Source: Methanolinea sp.
GTDB taxonomy: Archaea; Halobacteriota; Methanomicrobia; Methanomicrobiales; Methanospirillaceae
DNA: 64,000 bases
Assembly: GCA_029907345.1 (NCBI GenBank)
Contig: JARYMB010000011.1
Location: 1-64,000, forward strand
Direction: 5' to 3'
Shown here: piece by piece, positions 52,901-62,009 of the stretch
How the letters are laid out: each line of letters starts with the position of its first letter
How positions within the stretch are numbered: the first letter of the stretch is position 1
Notes under the pieces: generated by a model
The model's input: the letters and a program-made list of their open reading frames with translations, nothing else
Database searches by the model: none
What the model was told of the DNA's origin: nothing
Program-made: the position numbers and the translations under genes

Positions 52901-54497
52901 GGTCAATTTCAACTGCCGCAACAGGGTGCTCAAGCTCCCACGCGTTCAGGACGGCAGGGTGTATTTCTCCAAAGACACCCACGTTCTTCCCCCCGCTGAC
53001 AAGAGCCCCCCTTCGCCCCGGGATAAACGCGGGGTCGTCCGATTCCTCAACCGACACCGCAACGGCAAGTTCCCGGCAGAGTGCGTCCGCGATGGCATAG
53101 GCTTCCGAGAAGTCTGCGGCTGCATGGGTACTGACGCATGCTGCCCTTGGAAGGGTCTGCGTTCCCCCGACAACGTCACCCACGGCATAGAGCCGCTGGG
53201 GGAGTTCCCGGTGCCTGTTGAGCTGGCACATCTCCAGGAGGAGGGGGAGAAGGTCGGTCCGGACCATGGTCTGTTCCTCCGAAATGGGATGCATAACCCG
53301 GAGAACCGAGTCCTTGAGGGGCCTCTGCATCTTCGTTGCAAGGACTTTCTCGTTCGTGAGTGTGAACGGGAGAACTTCCTGGAACCCGAGACCGGACATA
53401 ACCTCTCTTGCAACGGCATAGATCGCCATCACCGGATGGGGTGCCCCGACGGTGAACGTCCGCGGCATCTCCGCATCGAAGTTTCCGTATCCGTGTGCAA
53501 TTGCCGCGTCCTCGAAGATGTCCCAGTCATGCATGATATCTGCCCTGTAGCAGGGAATAAGGACCCTGACGTGGGATGTCCCTGCGGGTTCGGCGCCGTA
53601 CCTCATTTTTTCCAGCAGTGATGAGAGAGACGGAGGGTCAAGTGATACGCCAAGCAGGGCTGATGCATCGTCTGAACTCACAATCCTCTCGGAGGGAGCG
53701 AGGGAGGGGCACTCCCTCTCCCCGATTGTGACACTCTGGACCGTTGCCCCGGTATCGGCAAGGGCTGTACAGATTATGTTGACTGCGGTTGCAACAGCAC
53801 GCTCGTCTGTTCCGGTTGTATCGAGAAGGAGGTTTCTTGTCTCCTGCGTGACACGTGTGAGTTCCCCGTTGATGATGGGCGGGAAGGAGAGAACCCTGCC
53901 CCTGGCATCGATGATCAGGGGGTACCGGGGGAAATCGCTGACGATGTGGGCATAGGCCTTTCCTTTCGGGTGTTCATCCAGGATCTGGTCGAGCGTCATC
54001 TCTCGGTCAAAGTCCAGTGGAACGAACGCACGTGACTTCTCAGCGGCAATGTACCGGAACGGAGGGGTCACAGCGTCCAGGTCATGGATACCGATAGCAA
54101 CCTTGCTCCGGCCCCTGCCGACTGCCCAGTGAAGTGCCTCCTGAAGCCCCATGAGCGACAATATTGACTCCTCGTCGAGATTGACATTCCTTATTACCGC
54201 AGAGCCGAGGTATGGCCGGATCGTCGCAAGACCCGGATCGACAGAGAATCCTATCCCTGATGGTGAAACGCTGTACCGCGGAAGTCCTGTCTCCATCCCG
54301 AGGAATCCCCTCATGGCACGGGCAACGCCCTCGACAGAGAAAAGGTCAGGGCGATTCGGGAAGAACTCAACGTCCACGTGGTCATCCTCGACCCGTTCGA
54401 TATCAGAGCCTATCATGGGGAGATTTGCAAGGATGGTCTCCTTATCGGTGCCGACCATCTTCTCCAGGTACCGGTAGTGAAGCCTGATTACCGGCAT
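52857..54497 (-). CDS. pheT: Phenylalanyl-tRNA synthetase, beta subunit
   Basis: The structural beta subunit of the heterotetrameric enzyme, 546 residues, archaeal type without the bacterial N-terminal EMAP domain. The B3/B4 editing region, a B5 domain with the DDASALLGV and [24 protein letters not shown] segments, and the catalytic-like C-terminal half are present. It starts 10 bp inside the end of pheS, so the two subunits are coupled. The 3' end overlaps hisF. Confidence 0.95.
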   Translation of the reverse strand: MPVIRLHYRYLEKMVGTDKETILANLPMIGSDIERVEDDHVDVEFFPNRPDLFSVEGVARAMRGFLGMETGLPRYSVSPSGIGFSVDPGLATIRPYLGSAVIRNVNLDEESILSLMGLQEALHWAVGRGRSKVAIGIHDLDAVTPPFRYIAAEKSRAFVPLDFDREMTLDQILDEHPKGKAYAHIVSDFPRYPLIIDARGRVLSFPPIINGELTRVTQETRNLLLDTTGTDERAVATAVNIICTALADTGATVQSVTIGERECPSLAPSERIVSSDDASALLGVSLDPPSLSSLLEKMRYGAEPAGTSHVRVLIPCYRADIMHDWDIFEDAAIAHGYGNFDAEMPRTFTVGAPHPVMAIYAVAREVMSGLGFQEVLPFTLTNEKVLATKMQRPLKDSVLRVMHPISEEQTMVRTDLLPLLLEMCQLNRHRELPQRLYAVGDVVGGTQTLPRAACVSTHAAADFSEAYAIADALCRELAVAVSVEESDDPAFIPGRRGALVSGGKNVGVFGEIHPAVLNAWELEHPVAAVEIDLTAVPGYPGQQGTP

Positions 54498-55948
54498 TGC
54501 TGAACCCCCGCATTTTTATCCAGCCCGTGCAGCCAGGATGGTGTCTCCCGGACCCATCCGATATCGCTCTTGTAAAGGAGCCGGAGGTCAGAGAGTCCCA
54601 GCCGGAGCATCGCGATGCGGCTTACGCCGAGACCCCACGCGAGCACGGGATGCGTGATGCCAAACGGGGCCGTTACCTCCTGGCGGAAGATGCCCGCGCC
54701 CCCCATTTCCACCCATCCAAGGGACGGGACGTAGACTTCCGGTTCAACGCTCGGTTCCGTATACGGGAAGTAGCCGGGGCGGAATCGGACGCCTGAGAAT
54801 CCCATCCTGTGGTAAAACTCCTTTAAAAACCCGAGGAGATGGCGGAAGGTGACATCCCTATCCATCACGATACCCTCGAGCTGCTCGAACTCGGGCAGGT
54901 GAGTAGGATCGATTGCCTCACGACGGTACACCCGGTTGATGCAGAATGCCTTAACCGGCGGTTCCGGGTGTGTCGCGAGGTGCTGGATGGAGAGGCAGGT
55001 CGTATGGGTACGGAGAACGCATTGTTCAGCCTTCTCCCGTGACCACCGGCCCCCCCACCCTGTCGAGGATGTGTTTCCCCCAAAGAGGTGCATGTCCCTC
55101 ACGCGTTCATATCCTTCCGGCAGGGGCAATGTCTCTTTCAGGTAAAACGTGTCCTGCATCTCGCGAGCGGGGTGGTCCTGTGGCTGGAAGAGGGCATCGA
55201 AGTTCCAGAACGCGCTCTGGACGATGCCCCCGTAGATCTCTGTAAATCCCATGCAGAGGAGGATTTCCCGCATCTCCTCGATTACGCGCTGGTATGGGTG
55301 AATCTTTCCCGGATATACCTTTCTTGGAGGTGCCTTCAGGCTGTACCTGCGTAACTTCAGGCCTTTCCACGAACCAGAGACTATTTGCTCCCGGGTCAGC
55401 GTGCCGGCCTCTTCTGACATGTCGAGGCCGCGACGTGCACACTCGAGGCCTTCTGGCGTCACAGAGATTCTGTACTGCGTTTCCAGGTTCTCGGTAACGA
55501 GGTTCCTCCTGCGCAGTTCCGCAAGGCCCGGTCCACCCCGCGAAAGATCCCGGAGTGCCAGTTCGTCTTCTCCCGGTGCATCGTTCCCTGTTTTTTCCAC
55601 CATCCCCCCGCGGACAACCACCCAGCCCTTCCTCTTCATCTGTCCTATTCCGATCCGGGCGAGGGGGTGACGGGTGAGTTCCTGCATGGGTATCTTTTCA
55701 TTAAAACTCCCGAGGAGCTGCCGCTCGGGGAGCCCCTCGCTTGCGTACCGCTGTCCCTCTTCCGTGAGGGCATAAGTCGTTCTCACTTCTTTTTCTACCC
55801 TGCAGAGCCCGCGATCTGCAAGCAGGTAAGCATACTGGATGACTGATTCGGGGGATACACCCATTTCTGTTGCCAGACCTGACGGATCTGCTGTCTTTAC
55901 CTTCTCGAGGAGAACCAGGAGTCTCTTTTCATTCGGGGAGAGGTCCAT
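54488..55948 (-). CDS. pheS: Phenylalanyl-tRNA synthetase, alpha subunit
   Basis: The catalytic class II subunit, 486 residues. An N-terminal winged-helix extension (about 1-130) with a helical region precedes the catalytic domain. Motif 2 is [25 protein letters not shown] and motif 3 is [15 protein letters not shown]. It starts 1 bp after trpS and overlaps pheT by 10 bp, within the endA-trpS-pheS-pheT run. Confidence 0.95.
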   Translation of the reverse strand: MDLSPNEKRLLVLLEKVKTADPSGLATEMGVSPESVIQYAYLLADRGLCRVEKEVRTTYALTEEGQRYASEGLPERQLLGSFNEKIPMQELTRHPLARIGIGQMKRKGWVVVRGGMVEKTGNDAPGEDELALRDLSRGGPGLAELRRRNLVTENLETQYRISVTPEGLECARRGLDMSEEAGTLTREQIVSGSWKGLKLRRYSLKAPPRKVYPGKIHPYQRVIEEMREILLCMGFTEIYGGIVQSAFWNFDALFQPQDHPAREMQDTFYLKETLPLPEGYERVRDMHLFGGNTSSTGWGGRWSREKAEQCVLRTHTTCLSIQHLATHPEPPVKAFCINRVYRREAIDPTHLPEFEQLEGIVMDRDVTFRHLLGFLKEFYHRMGFSGVRFRPGYFPYTEPSVEPEVYVPSLGWVEMGGAGIFRQEVTAPFGITHPVLAWGLGVSRIAMLRLGLSDLRLLYKSDIGWVRETPSWLHGLDKNAGVQQCR

Positions 55949-55949
55949 C

Positions 55950-57206
55950 TCATTCCACCTTTACCATGTGCGCTGATGCTTCCATCCTTTCACGGAAGTC
56001 ACGGATGAAGGCAAGCACACGTTCTGTTGTCTCTTTCTTGCACTGGCCGCACATCAGTTCGCCTCCACGGCAGCGCCGGTGAATCCCGGCCAGTTCAGCG
56101 TCGTCTTCCACCATGTGGAAGAGGTTGAGGAGGAAGACCGGGCACTTTTCCGGTTCACCCCCCAGTTCTTTCTGCTCGGCCAGCGTTGCCCGCCCACCCG
56201 TAAAGGCTCCCATTACCTTTTTCCTTACCACCTCGTCAGGCTCAAAAAACGTGATCGTGCTCTCTGGTATGCTGCTTGACATCTTCCCTCCCTGGAGACC
56301 GGGGATGAACCTGTGGTATGTGGACGAAGGGGTATAGAATCCGTAGCCGCCATGGGCTATCTCTATCCTGCGCACCTCGGCACTCACTTCTGCACAGCCT
56401 GCGCGGGGAATGTCAACGTGCCCCTGGTATTTCCGGGAGCCCGGGAACTTCCGGTGCACCTCGGCAAGGGCTTCTTCGGGTGCATTCTTTGACCTGACGC
56501 TGATGTAGCCATCCCTTTCCTCGACTGTGAACATCCGGAGCTTATGGGCTATTCCCCTTGTCAGGCGGATGTGCGGATCCTGGTCGATACCCACCGGGAC
56601 CAGTGTCGGCGCCGGATAACTGTCCACCTGGGGGAAGAGGATGTCGGCAACCTGCGTGATCACGCTCTCCGCGTGTGCAAGGGAGGTCTCGTCCGAAAAC
56701 CCGTATATTGCCTGGAGTTCGGAGAAGTTCACCCTCGTTGCAGCTTCAAAGGCAAGGTCCTTGAGGGCGTTGTTCCTGCTCTGAAAATAGGTACGTCCCC
56801 TGTATCCCAGGGCAAAGAGGCACTGGAGGTACTCCTTGCCAAAATGCTCGCATTGTTGCCATGAAATGTCCCTGACAGCATGAGCTTCCCTGTCGGCAAT
56901 GGTAATGTACCCCGAACCGCCCTGCTGCACGTGCCAGACCACTTCCTTCATGACCATGAGGTGACCGAGGTGTGGGTGACCCGATGGCATGAACCCCGTC
57001 AGGATATGGAAGGGCCTTTTGTCCCTGATGGCCTCGGCAATGACCCTGTAGTCCCGGTGACCGACCACCACACCGCGGGAGATAAACGACGGAACCTTTG
57101 GGAGTATTCCTTCGATGGTGCTTATATGTTCGATTCCAAAGAGAGAGAAGAGTTTCTCGATATCATCTGTCTGCTGGGAGGACCAGGGGTTTATCGGTGT
57201 TTCCAT
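55950..57206 (-). CDS. trpS: Tryptophanyl-tRNA synthetase
   Basis: A class I synthetase of 418 residues. The HIGH-type motif is PSGHPHLGH near 75, and the KMSSS loop is complete near 305. An N-terminal extension and a C-terminal Cys pair in CGQCKKETT match the archaeal/eukaryotic form. It lies 12 bp after the splicing endonuclease gene and 1 bp before pheS. Confidence 0.95.
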   Translation of the reverse strand: METPINPWSSQQTDDIEKLFSLFGIEHISTIEGILPKVPSFISRGVVVGHRDYRVIAEAIRDKRPFHILTGFMPSGHPHLGHLMVMKEVVWHVQQGGSGYITIADREAHAVRDISWQQCEHFGKEYLQCLFALGYRGRTYFQSRNNALKDLAFEAATRVNFSELQAIYGFSDETSLAHAESVITQVADILFPQVDSYPAPTLVPVGIDQDPHIRLTRGIAHKLRMFTVEERDGYISVRSKNAPEEALAEVHRKFPGSRKYQGHVDIPRAGCAEVSAEVRRIEIAHGGYGFYTPSSTYHRFIPGLQGGKMSSSIPESTITFFEPDEVVRKKVMGAFTGGRATLAEQKELGGEPEKCPVFLLNLFHMVEDDAELAGIHRRCRGGELMCGQCKKETTERVLAFIRDFRERMEASAHMVKVE

Positions 57207-57218
57207 TATCTTCCTGCC

Positions 57219-58232
57219 CTAGAGCTTGATGCGGGCAAATTCCACGTAGCGGATTCCCCCGTTATGTATGCATGCAAACAACATCTTCTTTTTGACACTG
57301 TGGGCCAGCCGGACTGACCTTGATATACTGCTCATGGGAAGCGCTGCGCTGCCGGGAAGAGCCTGGACGAGCATCTCGGAATGGATCTTTCTCCCGGTGT
57401 AGACCCTGAAATGGTGCCCGAACTTGTAACCCGTCCTTGGGACGAGTCCCTTCCTCCTCAGATCTTCGTAGACCTCCATTTTTTCAGGGAACTCAACATC
57501 GGACTCCCGGACGGTCCTGGCGAAGGTGTCCGGATCCATCCCCGCGCCCCCGCCCGTGAGCACAAGGTTTCCTGACCTCATCAGGCAGAGGATTTCGAGA
57601 GGTGAGAGGACAAGCCTGTCCGCATCCAGCTGCATCCCCCAGCCACCCATGCTGGCTGACCCGTCTGTGTGGACGATTGCATTTCTGCCGACTAGTTCTC
57701 CCACCAGATGCGGTATGGTGCCACCTACCATTCCCCCCTCCGGGACCTGGATCTTCACCTCGTAGTAGGTGAGTTCATTCTCATCGTCGACTGCGGCAAG
57801 TACATGCTGTTTCCGTATGTTCCGGGAGGCGGAAACTTCTTCGATGACCTTTTGAAAAACGATGAGGTCTCTCTCCGAAACGACGGAGATGCTGTACTGA
57901 GACGGTCCCCTTCCAGGCTTCTGGCCCCGGCGGAACACCCGGAAGTCATGGGGGCCTGTCTGGACAGCATACCCGCGTTCCCGGATGTCGCGATAGACGA
58001 GAAAAGATCGCATAAAGTTCGTGTTTGCCGCAAATAGTGCGAGCAGGCTGTCGAACGTATGGCCAGGAACCTCGATCCGTCCCCTGTGGAGGAGGTAGAG
58101 CGCTTCCTCGGGCGCGAGCCGGAGCCCGTCCCTCTCCGGCCGGCCATATCCGCTCTGCTCATAGAGGCTCTTTCCCTCCGCTCCCAGGCGGACATGCATA
58201 CCGTCGAAAGTGGCTTTCACGCATGTACCCAT
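57219..58232 (-). CDS. endA: tRNA-splicing endonuclease, two-repeat form
   Basis: Cuts pre-tRNAs at bulge-helix-bulge sites. At 337 residues it is the long form with two endA repeats. The C-terminal repeat holds the catalytic Tyr in YKFGHHFRVY, His in GRKIHSEMLV and Lys in SVKKKML. It would form the homodimeric alpha2 enzyme. The ATG at 58232 has no ribosome site, but an ATGATATTAAG box lies about 15-25 bp upstream, so the mRNA may be leaderless. It heads the endA-trpS-pheS-pheT operon. Confidence 0.92.
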   Translation of the reverse strand: MGTCVKATFDGMHVRLGAEGKSLYEQSGYGRPERDGLRLAPEEALYLLHRGRIEVPGHTFDSLLALFAANTNFMRSFLVYRDIRERGYAVQTGPHDFRVFRRGQKPGRGPSQYSISVVSERDLIVFQKVIEEVSASRNIRKQHVLAAVDDENELTYYEVKIQVPEGGMVGGTIPHLVGELVGRNAIVHTDGSASMGGWGMQLDADRLVLSPLEILCLMRSGNLVLTGGGAGMDPDTFARTVRESDVEFPEKMEVYEDLRRKGLVPRTGYKFGHHFRVYTGRKIHSEMLVQALPGSAALPMSSISRSVRLAHSVKKKMLFACIHNGGIRYVEFARIKL

Positions 58233-58311
58233 GGGCGGGTTTTACTCTTAATATCATGCGGCGAAAAAGGAAACGCACGAATGGTGAGGGGTATGAATAC
58301 CACGAATCATC

Positions 58312-59154
58312 CTATCCCGCAAGTTCCCTGACCTTCGCGATATTGCCGCGGTCGTCCCTCCGATCATCGACCGGCGTCTCGCAAATCAAAGGTCGGTTCC
58401 GGAAAAAGTCAGTGTGGAGCATGAGAAAAAAGCCTTCCTCGCCTATCGAACCAAGGCCGATGTGCTCGTGGCGGTCGATGCCCGACCCTTTCTCCCCGCG
58501 GGAGTCGTTGAGATGAATGAGGCGGACGAGTGGGTGCCCGATGACCTCGTCCAGCATGGCAAGAGTCTCTTCGATGCCTTCCGGCGACCGAAGCTCGTAT
58601 CCTGCCCCGAATGCATGGCATGTATCGAAACAGACTCCCACATGCGAAGGATACTCAATACCGTCGAGAACGACCCTGATGTCCTCAAAAATGCTTCCAA
58701 CGCCGTTTTTTTCCCCTGCCGTATTCTCGAGGAGGAGCATGACCCCCGACGGTGCACCGGAAAGGGCGTTGTTAATCGCTTCAACAACCCTCCTTCTCCC
58801 GGCATCGGCACCCTCCCCGAGGTGGTGGCCAAGGTGCGTCACGAGGAAGGGAATGGAGAGCTGTCCGCACCGTTCAAGCTCGGCGGTGAGGGCTGCACAT
58901 GACTTTTCGTAAATATCCTTCTTCGGGGTTGCAAGGTTCGGCAGGTAGGGCATGTGATCAAAGACAGGTTCGATTCCTGACGCGGCAAGGGCCGATCGGA
59001 ATGCTTCGGCCTCTCCCACCGGGATCTCCTTATACCCCCAGCCTCTCGGGTTCCTCGAGAATATCTGGAAAGTGTCACAGGAGATTGCCTGTGCCCTTCC
59101 GACCGACTGTGCAATCGATCCTGCAATTGATATGTGAACGCCGACCCTGACCAC
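58312..59154 (-). CDS. nfo: Endonuclease IV (AP endonuclease)
   Basis: A zinc-dependent apurinic/apyrimidinic endonuclease of 280 residues. The TIM-barrel metal motifs are visible: VGVHISIAG, FLVTHLGHHLGEG, LLENTAGEKNGVG, VGVCFDTCHAFGAGY and HLNDSRGEKGSGIDRHEHIG. It completes base-excision repair together with glycosylases such as the Ogg upstream at 49857. Translation starts on GTG at 59154 with AGGTGATG upstream. Confidence 0.94.
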   Translation of the reverse strand: MVRVGVHISIAGSIAQSVGRAQAISCDTFQIFSRNPRGWGYKEIPVGEAEAFRSALAASGIEPVFDHMPYLPNLATPKKDIYEKSCAALTAELERCGQLSIPFLVTHLGHHLGEGADAGRRRVVEAINNALSGAPSGVMLLLENTAGEKNGVGSIFEDIRVVLDGIEYPSHVGVCFDTCHAFGAGYELRSPEGIEETLAMLDEVIGHPLVRLIHLNDSRGEKGSGIDRHEHIGLGSIGEEGFFLMLHTDFFRNRPLICETPVDDRRDDRGNIAKVRELAG

Positions 59155-59225
59155 CTTGCATCACCTGCCGTATCTCCGGGCTGGAGATTTATCCTGTAAA
59201 ATATCAATACCCGAAACGGAAATAC

Positions 59226-59248
59226 CCTCCCGTCTAAAGGACGGGAGG
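59226..59248 (-). repeat. IS200/IS605-type end hairpin, solo remnant
   Basis: CCTCCCGTC (59226-59234) pairs perfectly with GACGGGAGG (59240-59248) around TAAAG. The flanks (AATCGC on the right) and the TAAAGGACGGG core closely resemble the hairpins at IS200/IS605 ends in archaea. No tnpA or tnpB is nearby. It may be a scar of an excised or decayed element, or a recruited terminator between the receiver gene and nfo. Confidence 0.45.
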
Positions 59249-59320
59249 AATCGCAAGGCCGGGTAAAAACAGGTCTGTTTCTTTTGGAGGTTTCTTGCGG
59301 GGAACGGCCACTTCGCGGGG

Positions 59321-59692
59321 TCAGGGCTGTTTCCCGGCAAGAACGGTGTTAATCTCATCGAGGACGATATCCTTGTCAAAAGGCTTGATGATGAATCCGG
59401 ATGCCCCTTTCCTGACAGCCTCCCTGACGGTATACTCCTGGTGGTCGCCCGTGCAGATAACGACGCTTGTCTTCGGGCTCACCTTCTTGATCTCCTCGAG
59501 GGTCTGGATACCTTTCATCTGGGGCATGATGAGGTCAAGGATGACGAGATCGGGAGCAGTCTCCCTGACCTTCTCGATTGCTTCGATTCCGTTTGCTGCT
59601 TCCCCGACGATCTCGTGCCCTCCTCCGGTAAGGAACCGGGCCAGAAGGAACCGCGCCATCTCTGAGTCATCGACGAGGAGTATTCTGCCCAT
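59321..59692 (-). CDS. Single-domain response regulator (CheY-like)
   Basis: A 123-residue stand-alone receiver of the CheY kind. D8-D9, phospho-acceptor D53 in ILDLIMPQMKG, T81 and K103 are all present, so it should be phosphorylatable. It could be a chemotaxis or two-component shuttle; no kinase is adjacent. The ATG at 59692 is used rather than 59707, which adds five residues only. Confidence 0.9.
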   Translation of the reverse strand: MGRILLVDDSEMARFLLARFLTGGGHEIVGEAANGIEAIEKVRETAPDLVILDLIMPQMKGIQTLEEIKKVSPKTSVVICTGDHQEYTVREAVRKGASGFIIKPFDKDIVLDEINTVLAGKQP

Positions 59693-59773
59693 ATGCATCA
59701 CTTGCAATTATTGAATGCAGTATATATAAAATACCCATATACCCCTGTTGGAAGAAAACAGAAAGGGAACTTA

Positions 59774-60745
59774 TCATGTCCGGTTCATGGACTCCAGTTC
59801 CCGGATGACGTGATCCCCAAACTCTGTTGTTGTCGCATTTCCGCCAAGGTCCCGCGTTCGAATCCCCTGCGCAAGGACCCGCACGATCGCATCCTCGATC
59901 AACTGCGCGGATACAGGGTCGCGGGCACTGTATGAGAGGAGCATGCCGGCACTCCGGAGTGCTGCAATGGGGTTTGCAACATTTTTTCCGGCAATATCGG
60001 GGGCGCTCCCATGCACGGGCTCGAATAGCGCGTGCTGGTCACCGATGTTCCCGCTTGGCAACATACCGAGGCCGCCAACGAGGAATGCAGCAACATCCGA
60101 GATAATGTCACCAAACATGTTCTCAGTCAGGATGACGTCGTACCTCTCCGGGTGCTGGAGGACGTCGAGGCAGAGTGCGTCGATGTAACACTCACGGAAC
60201 GGTACACCAGCCTTCCGGGCCTCTGCCGTGCAGATGTCCCTGAAGAAAGCATCTGCCTTGAGAACATTTGCCTTGTGACCGATGGTGAGCTCCCTGCGTT
60301 TTTTTGCGAGCCGGCACGCGCACCGTGCGATCCGCTCGCTCCCCTTCCGCGTGATACAGCGGACCGTGCACGCTGAGTCCTCCTCGATCTTCTCCACGCC
60401 GGAGTAGAGCCCCTCCGTATTCTCCCGGACGATGATGATATCGAAACCTTTCCCGGAGACCGGCCTGATGTTTGCATAGAGGTCGAGATTCTTCCTGATC
60501 TGCACAATGACACTTCGGTATCCCGGGTCAGGGGGTGTGGTGATCGCACCAAAAAGGATTGCGTCTGCAGAGGAGAGGTCCTCCATGTCCTGTGCCGACA
60601 TTGCCTCGCCGCAGCGCTGCCACTTCCCGAAACCCACCTCAACGGAGAAGAACTCGAAGTCCGGGCGAAGGACCTCGAGCGCCCTTTTTGCAACCGGGAT
60701 GACCTCGTGGCCGATCCCGTCCCCTTCGACGACTGCAATTCTCAT
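59774..60745 (-). CDS. aksF: Isocitrate/isopropylmalate dehydrogenase family (homoisocitrate dehydrogenase-like)
   Basis: A beta-decarboxylating dehydrogenase of 323 residues. EGDGIGHEVIP opens it; the VRENTEGLYSG substrate loop, ENMFGDIISD and GSAPDIAGKN NAD-binding regions are present. The substrate may be isopropylmalate or homoisocitrate; the operon suggests the coenzyme B chain-elongation route. The ATG at 60745 overlaps the stop of the unrecognised gene as ATGA. It is the last gene of the operon. Confidence 0.85.
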   Translation of the reverse strand: MRIAVVEGDGIGHEVIPVAKRALEVLRPDFEFFSVEVGFGKWQRCGEAMSAQDMEDLSSADAILFGAITTPPDPGYRSVIVQIRKNLDLYANIRPVSGKGFDIIIVRENTEGLYSGVEKIEEDSACTVRCITRKGSERIARCACRLAKKRRELTIGHKANVLKADAFFRDICTAEARKAGVPFRECYIDALCLDVLQHPERYDVILTENMFGDIISDVAAFLVGGLGMLPSGNIGDQHALFEPVHGSAPDIAGKNVANPIAALRSAGMLLSYSARDPVSAQLIEDAIVRVLAQGIRTRDLGGNATTTEFGDHVIRELESMNRT

Positions 60746-61542
60746 TCTTCCCCTTTCCCCTGTACCAGGCTGACAACTGCCCCGTATATCTCGGCAGGCC
60801 CGGCACCCCAGTGGACAACGATCCCCTTCTTTCCATTGACCGTCCGGAAACCTTCCCTCTCTTTCCTGCAGCAACGCGTAATAAAAGGTTCTTCACGGAC
60901 CATCCGGAGGGGGCATATATCGATGATCTCTCTCTCTTCGCCGTAGCACTCCCGAACGAGTTGCGACCCGGTCAGGCAACCGGCGACCCTCTCGTGGCGG
61001 GTGACCGGGTCCGCGTCAAGTGTCCGCGAAAAACCTGCTGCCCTGCAGGGAAAGACGTCTGCATCGACCTGCGAGATATCCTGGAGGGTATGGATGAAGG
61101 TAATATCGAGTTGCCCGAACATCCCTGCCTCCTCGAGTTCGCGGATGGTGGAAGAGAGACTCGGGCGTGGCGGGAGGATATCATATACATGTATCTTCAG
61201 GAACGCCGATGGATCAGGGTCAAGAACGAACGTCATGTGCTCGTCGTGCCCGATAAAAACGGTGCATCGTTTCCCGCTTTTGAGCGCAAGCTCAACAAGG
61301 CGTGCCCTGTTATGAATCTGGACGCGTTGGGGGTATACGGTCACCTCTTCCGGGACCGCAAGGATGCGTGTCTCCGACACGGGCCGCATCATGCCGGTCG
61401 CCAGGGGGTCTGTCGTGACCCCGAGGAGTTCCATACCCCCGTTTGTCTCCCGGAGAAGGTATTTCGTGAGGAAATAGACCCTCTCACCGCAGGGTCTGCC
61501 CTTTGCATGACCTACCACCTTGCACTCGGGGGGAAAGATCAC
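60742..61542 (-). CDS. Unrecognised protein embedded in the 2-oxoacid-elongation operon
   Basis: A soluble protein of 266 residues. It starts on GTG at 61542 overlapping the previous stop as GTGA, with GGAGG 9 nt upstream, and ends as ATGA in the next gene, so it is fully coupled on both sides. Cysteines occur at CKVVGHAKGRPCGERV and in DICPLRM...TRCCRKE. It has no membrane segment, no P-loop and no recognisable cofactor motif. A phrase such as DEHMTFVLDPDPSAFLKIHVYDI suggests an alpha/beta fold. I do not know the family; its job probably serves the surrounding pathway. Confidence 0.75.
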   Translation of the reverse strand: MIFPPECKVVGHAKGRPCGERVYFLTKYLLRETNGGMELLGVTTDPLATGMMRPVSETRILAVPEEVTVYPQRVQIHNRARLVELALKSGKRCTVFIGHDEHMTFVLDPDPSAFLKIHVYDILPPRPSLSSTIRELEEAGMFGQLDITFIHTLQDISQVDADVFPCRAAGFSRTLDADPVTRHERVAGCLTGSQLVRECYGEEREIIDICPLRMVREEPFITRCCRKEREGFRTVNGKKGIVVHWGAGPAEIYGAVVSLVQGKGEE

Positions 61543-62009
61543 CGTTTTTTCCTCCAGTATTCTACAAGACCCCCTGCAGAAAGAATCTCGAGCATCCGCG
61601 GGGAAAGGGGGCGTGCAAAGAATACCTGGTCCCCAATTTCTATCCTCCCGGAAGCGGGATCTGCAACGACTTCTTTTCCTTCCATGCAGGGACATTCGCA
61701 TTCCATGACCGGAAGGCCGGTATTGATGGCGTTTCGGAAGAATATCCTCGCAAAGGATGGTGCAATCACGCACCGGACCCCTGCTTCCCGGAGCGCTATT
61801 GCCGCCTGCTCCCGCGATGAGCCACAACCAAAGTTTTTTCCCGCAACGATGACAGTCCCGCGAAGGCGCAGGGCGAGTGCCGGGTCCATGTCCTCGAAGA
61901 CATGGGTCGCCCATACCGAACGGTCCTTCGTGCGCAGGTACCGGCCTGCGATGATGATGTCTGTGTCGATGTCCGCCCCAAGGCAGACGGCAGGTCCCTC
62001 CACCTTCAC
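61539..62009 (-). CDS. leuD: 3-isopropylmalate/homoaconitate dehydratase, small subunit
   Basis: The swivelling subunit of the aconitase-type enzyme, 156 residues. GADIDTDIIIAGRYL at the N-terminus and the FGCGSSREQAAIALREAGV motif are diagnostic. It starts on GTG at 62009, overlapping the large-subunit stop as GTGA. It may serve leucine synthesis or homoaconitase (AksE) activity in coenzyme B synthesis. Confidence 0.92.
   Translation of the reverse strand: MKVEGPAVCLGADIDTDIIIAGRYLRTKDRSVWATHVFEDMDPALALRLRGTVIVAGKNFGCGSSREQAAIALREAGVRCVIAPSFARIFFRNAINTGLPVMECECPCMEGKEVVADPASGRIEIGDQVFFARPLSPRMLEILSAGGLVEYWRKKR

Noticed and set aside
59830-59860. tRNA T-arm-like GTTCGAATCCCC
   Set aside because: It lies inside the aksF/leuB coding sequence and no cloverleaf can be built around it.
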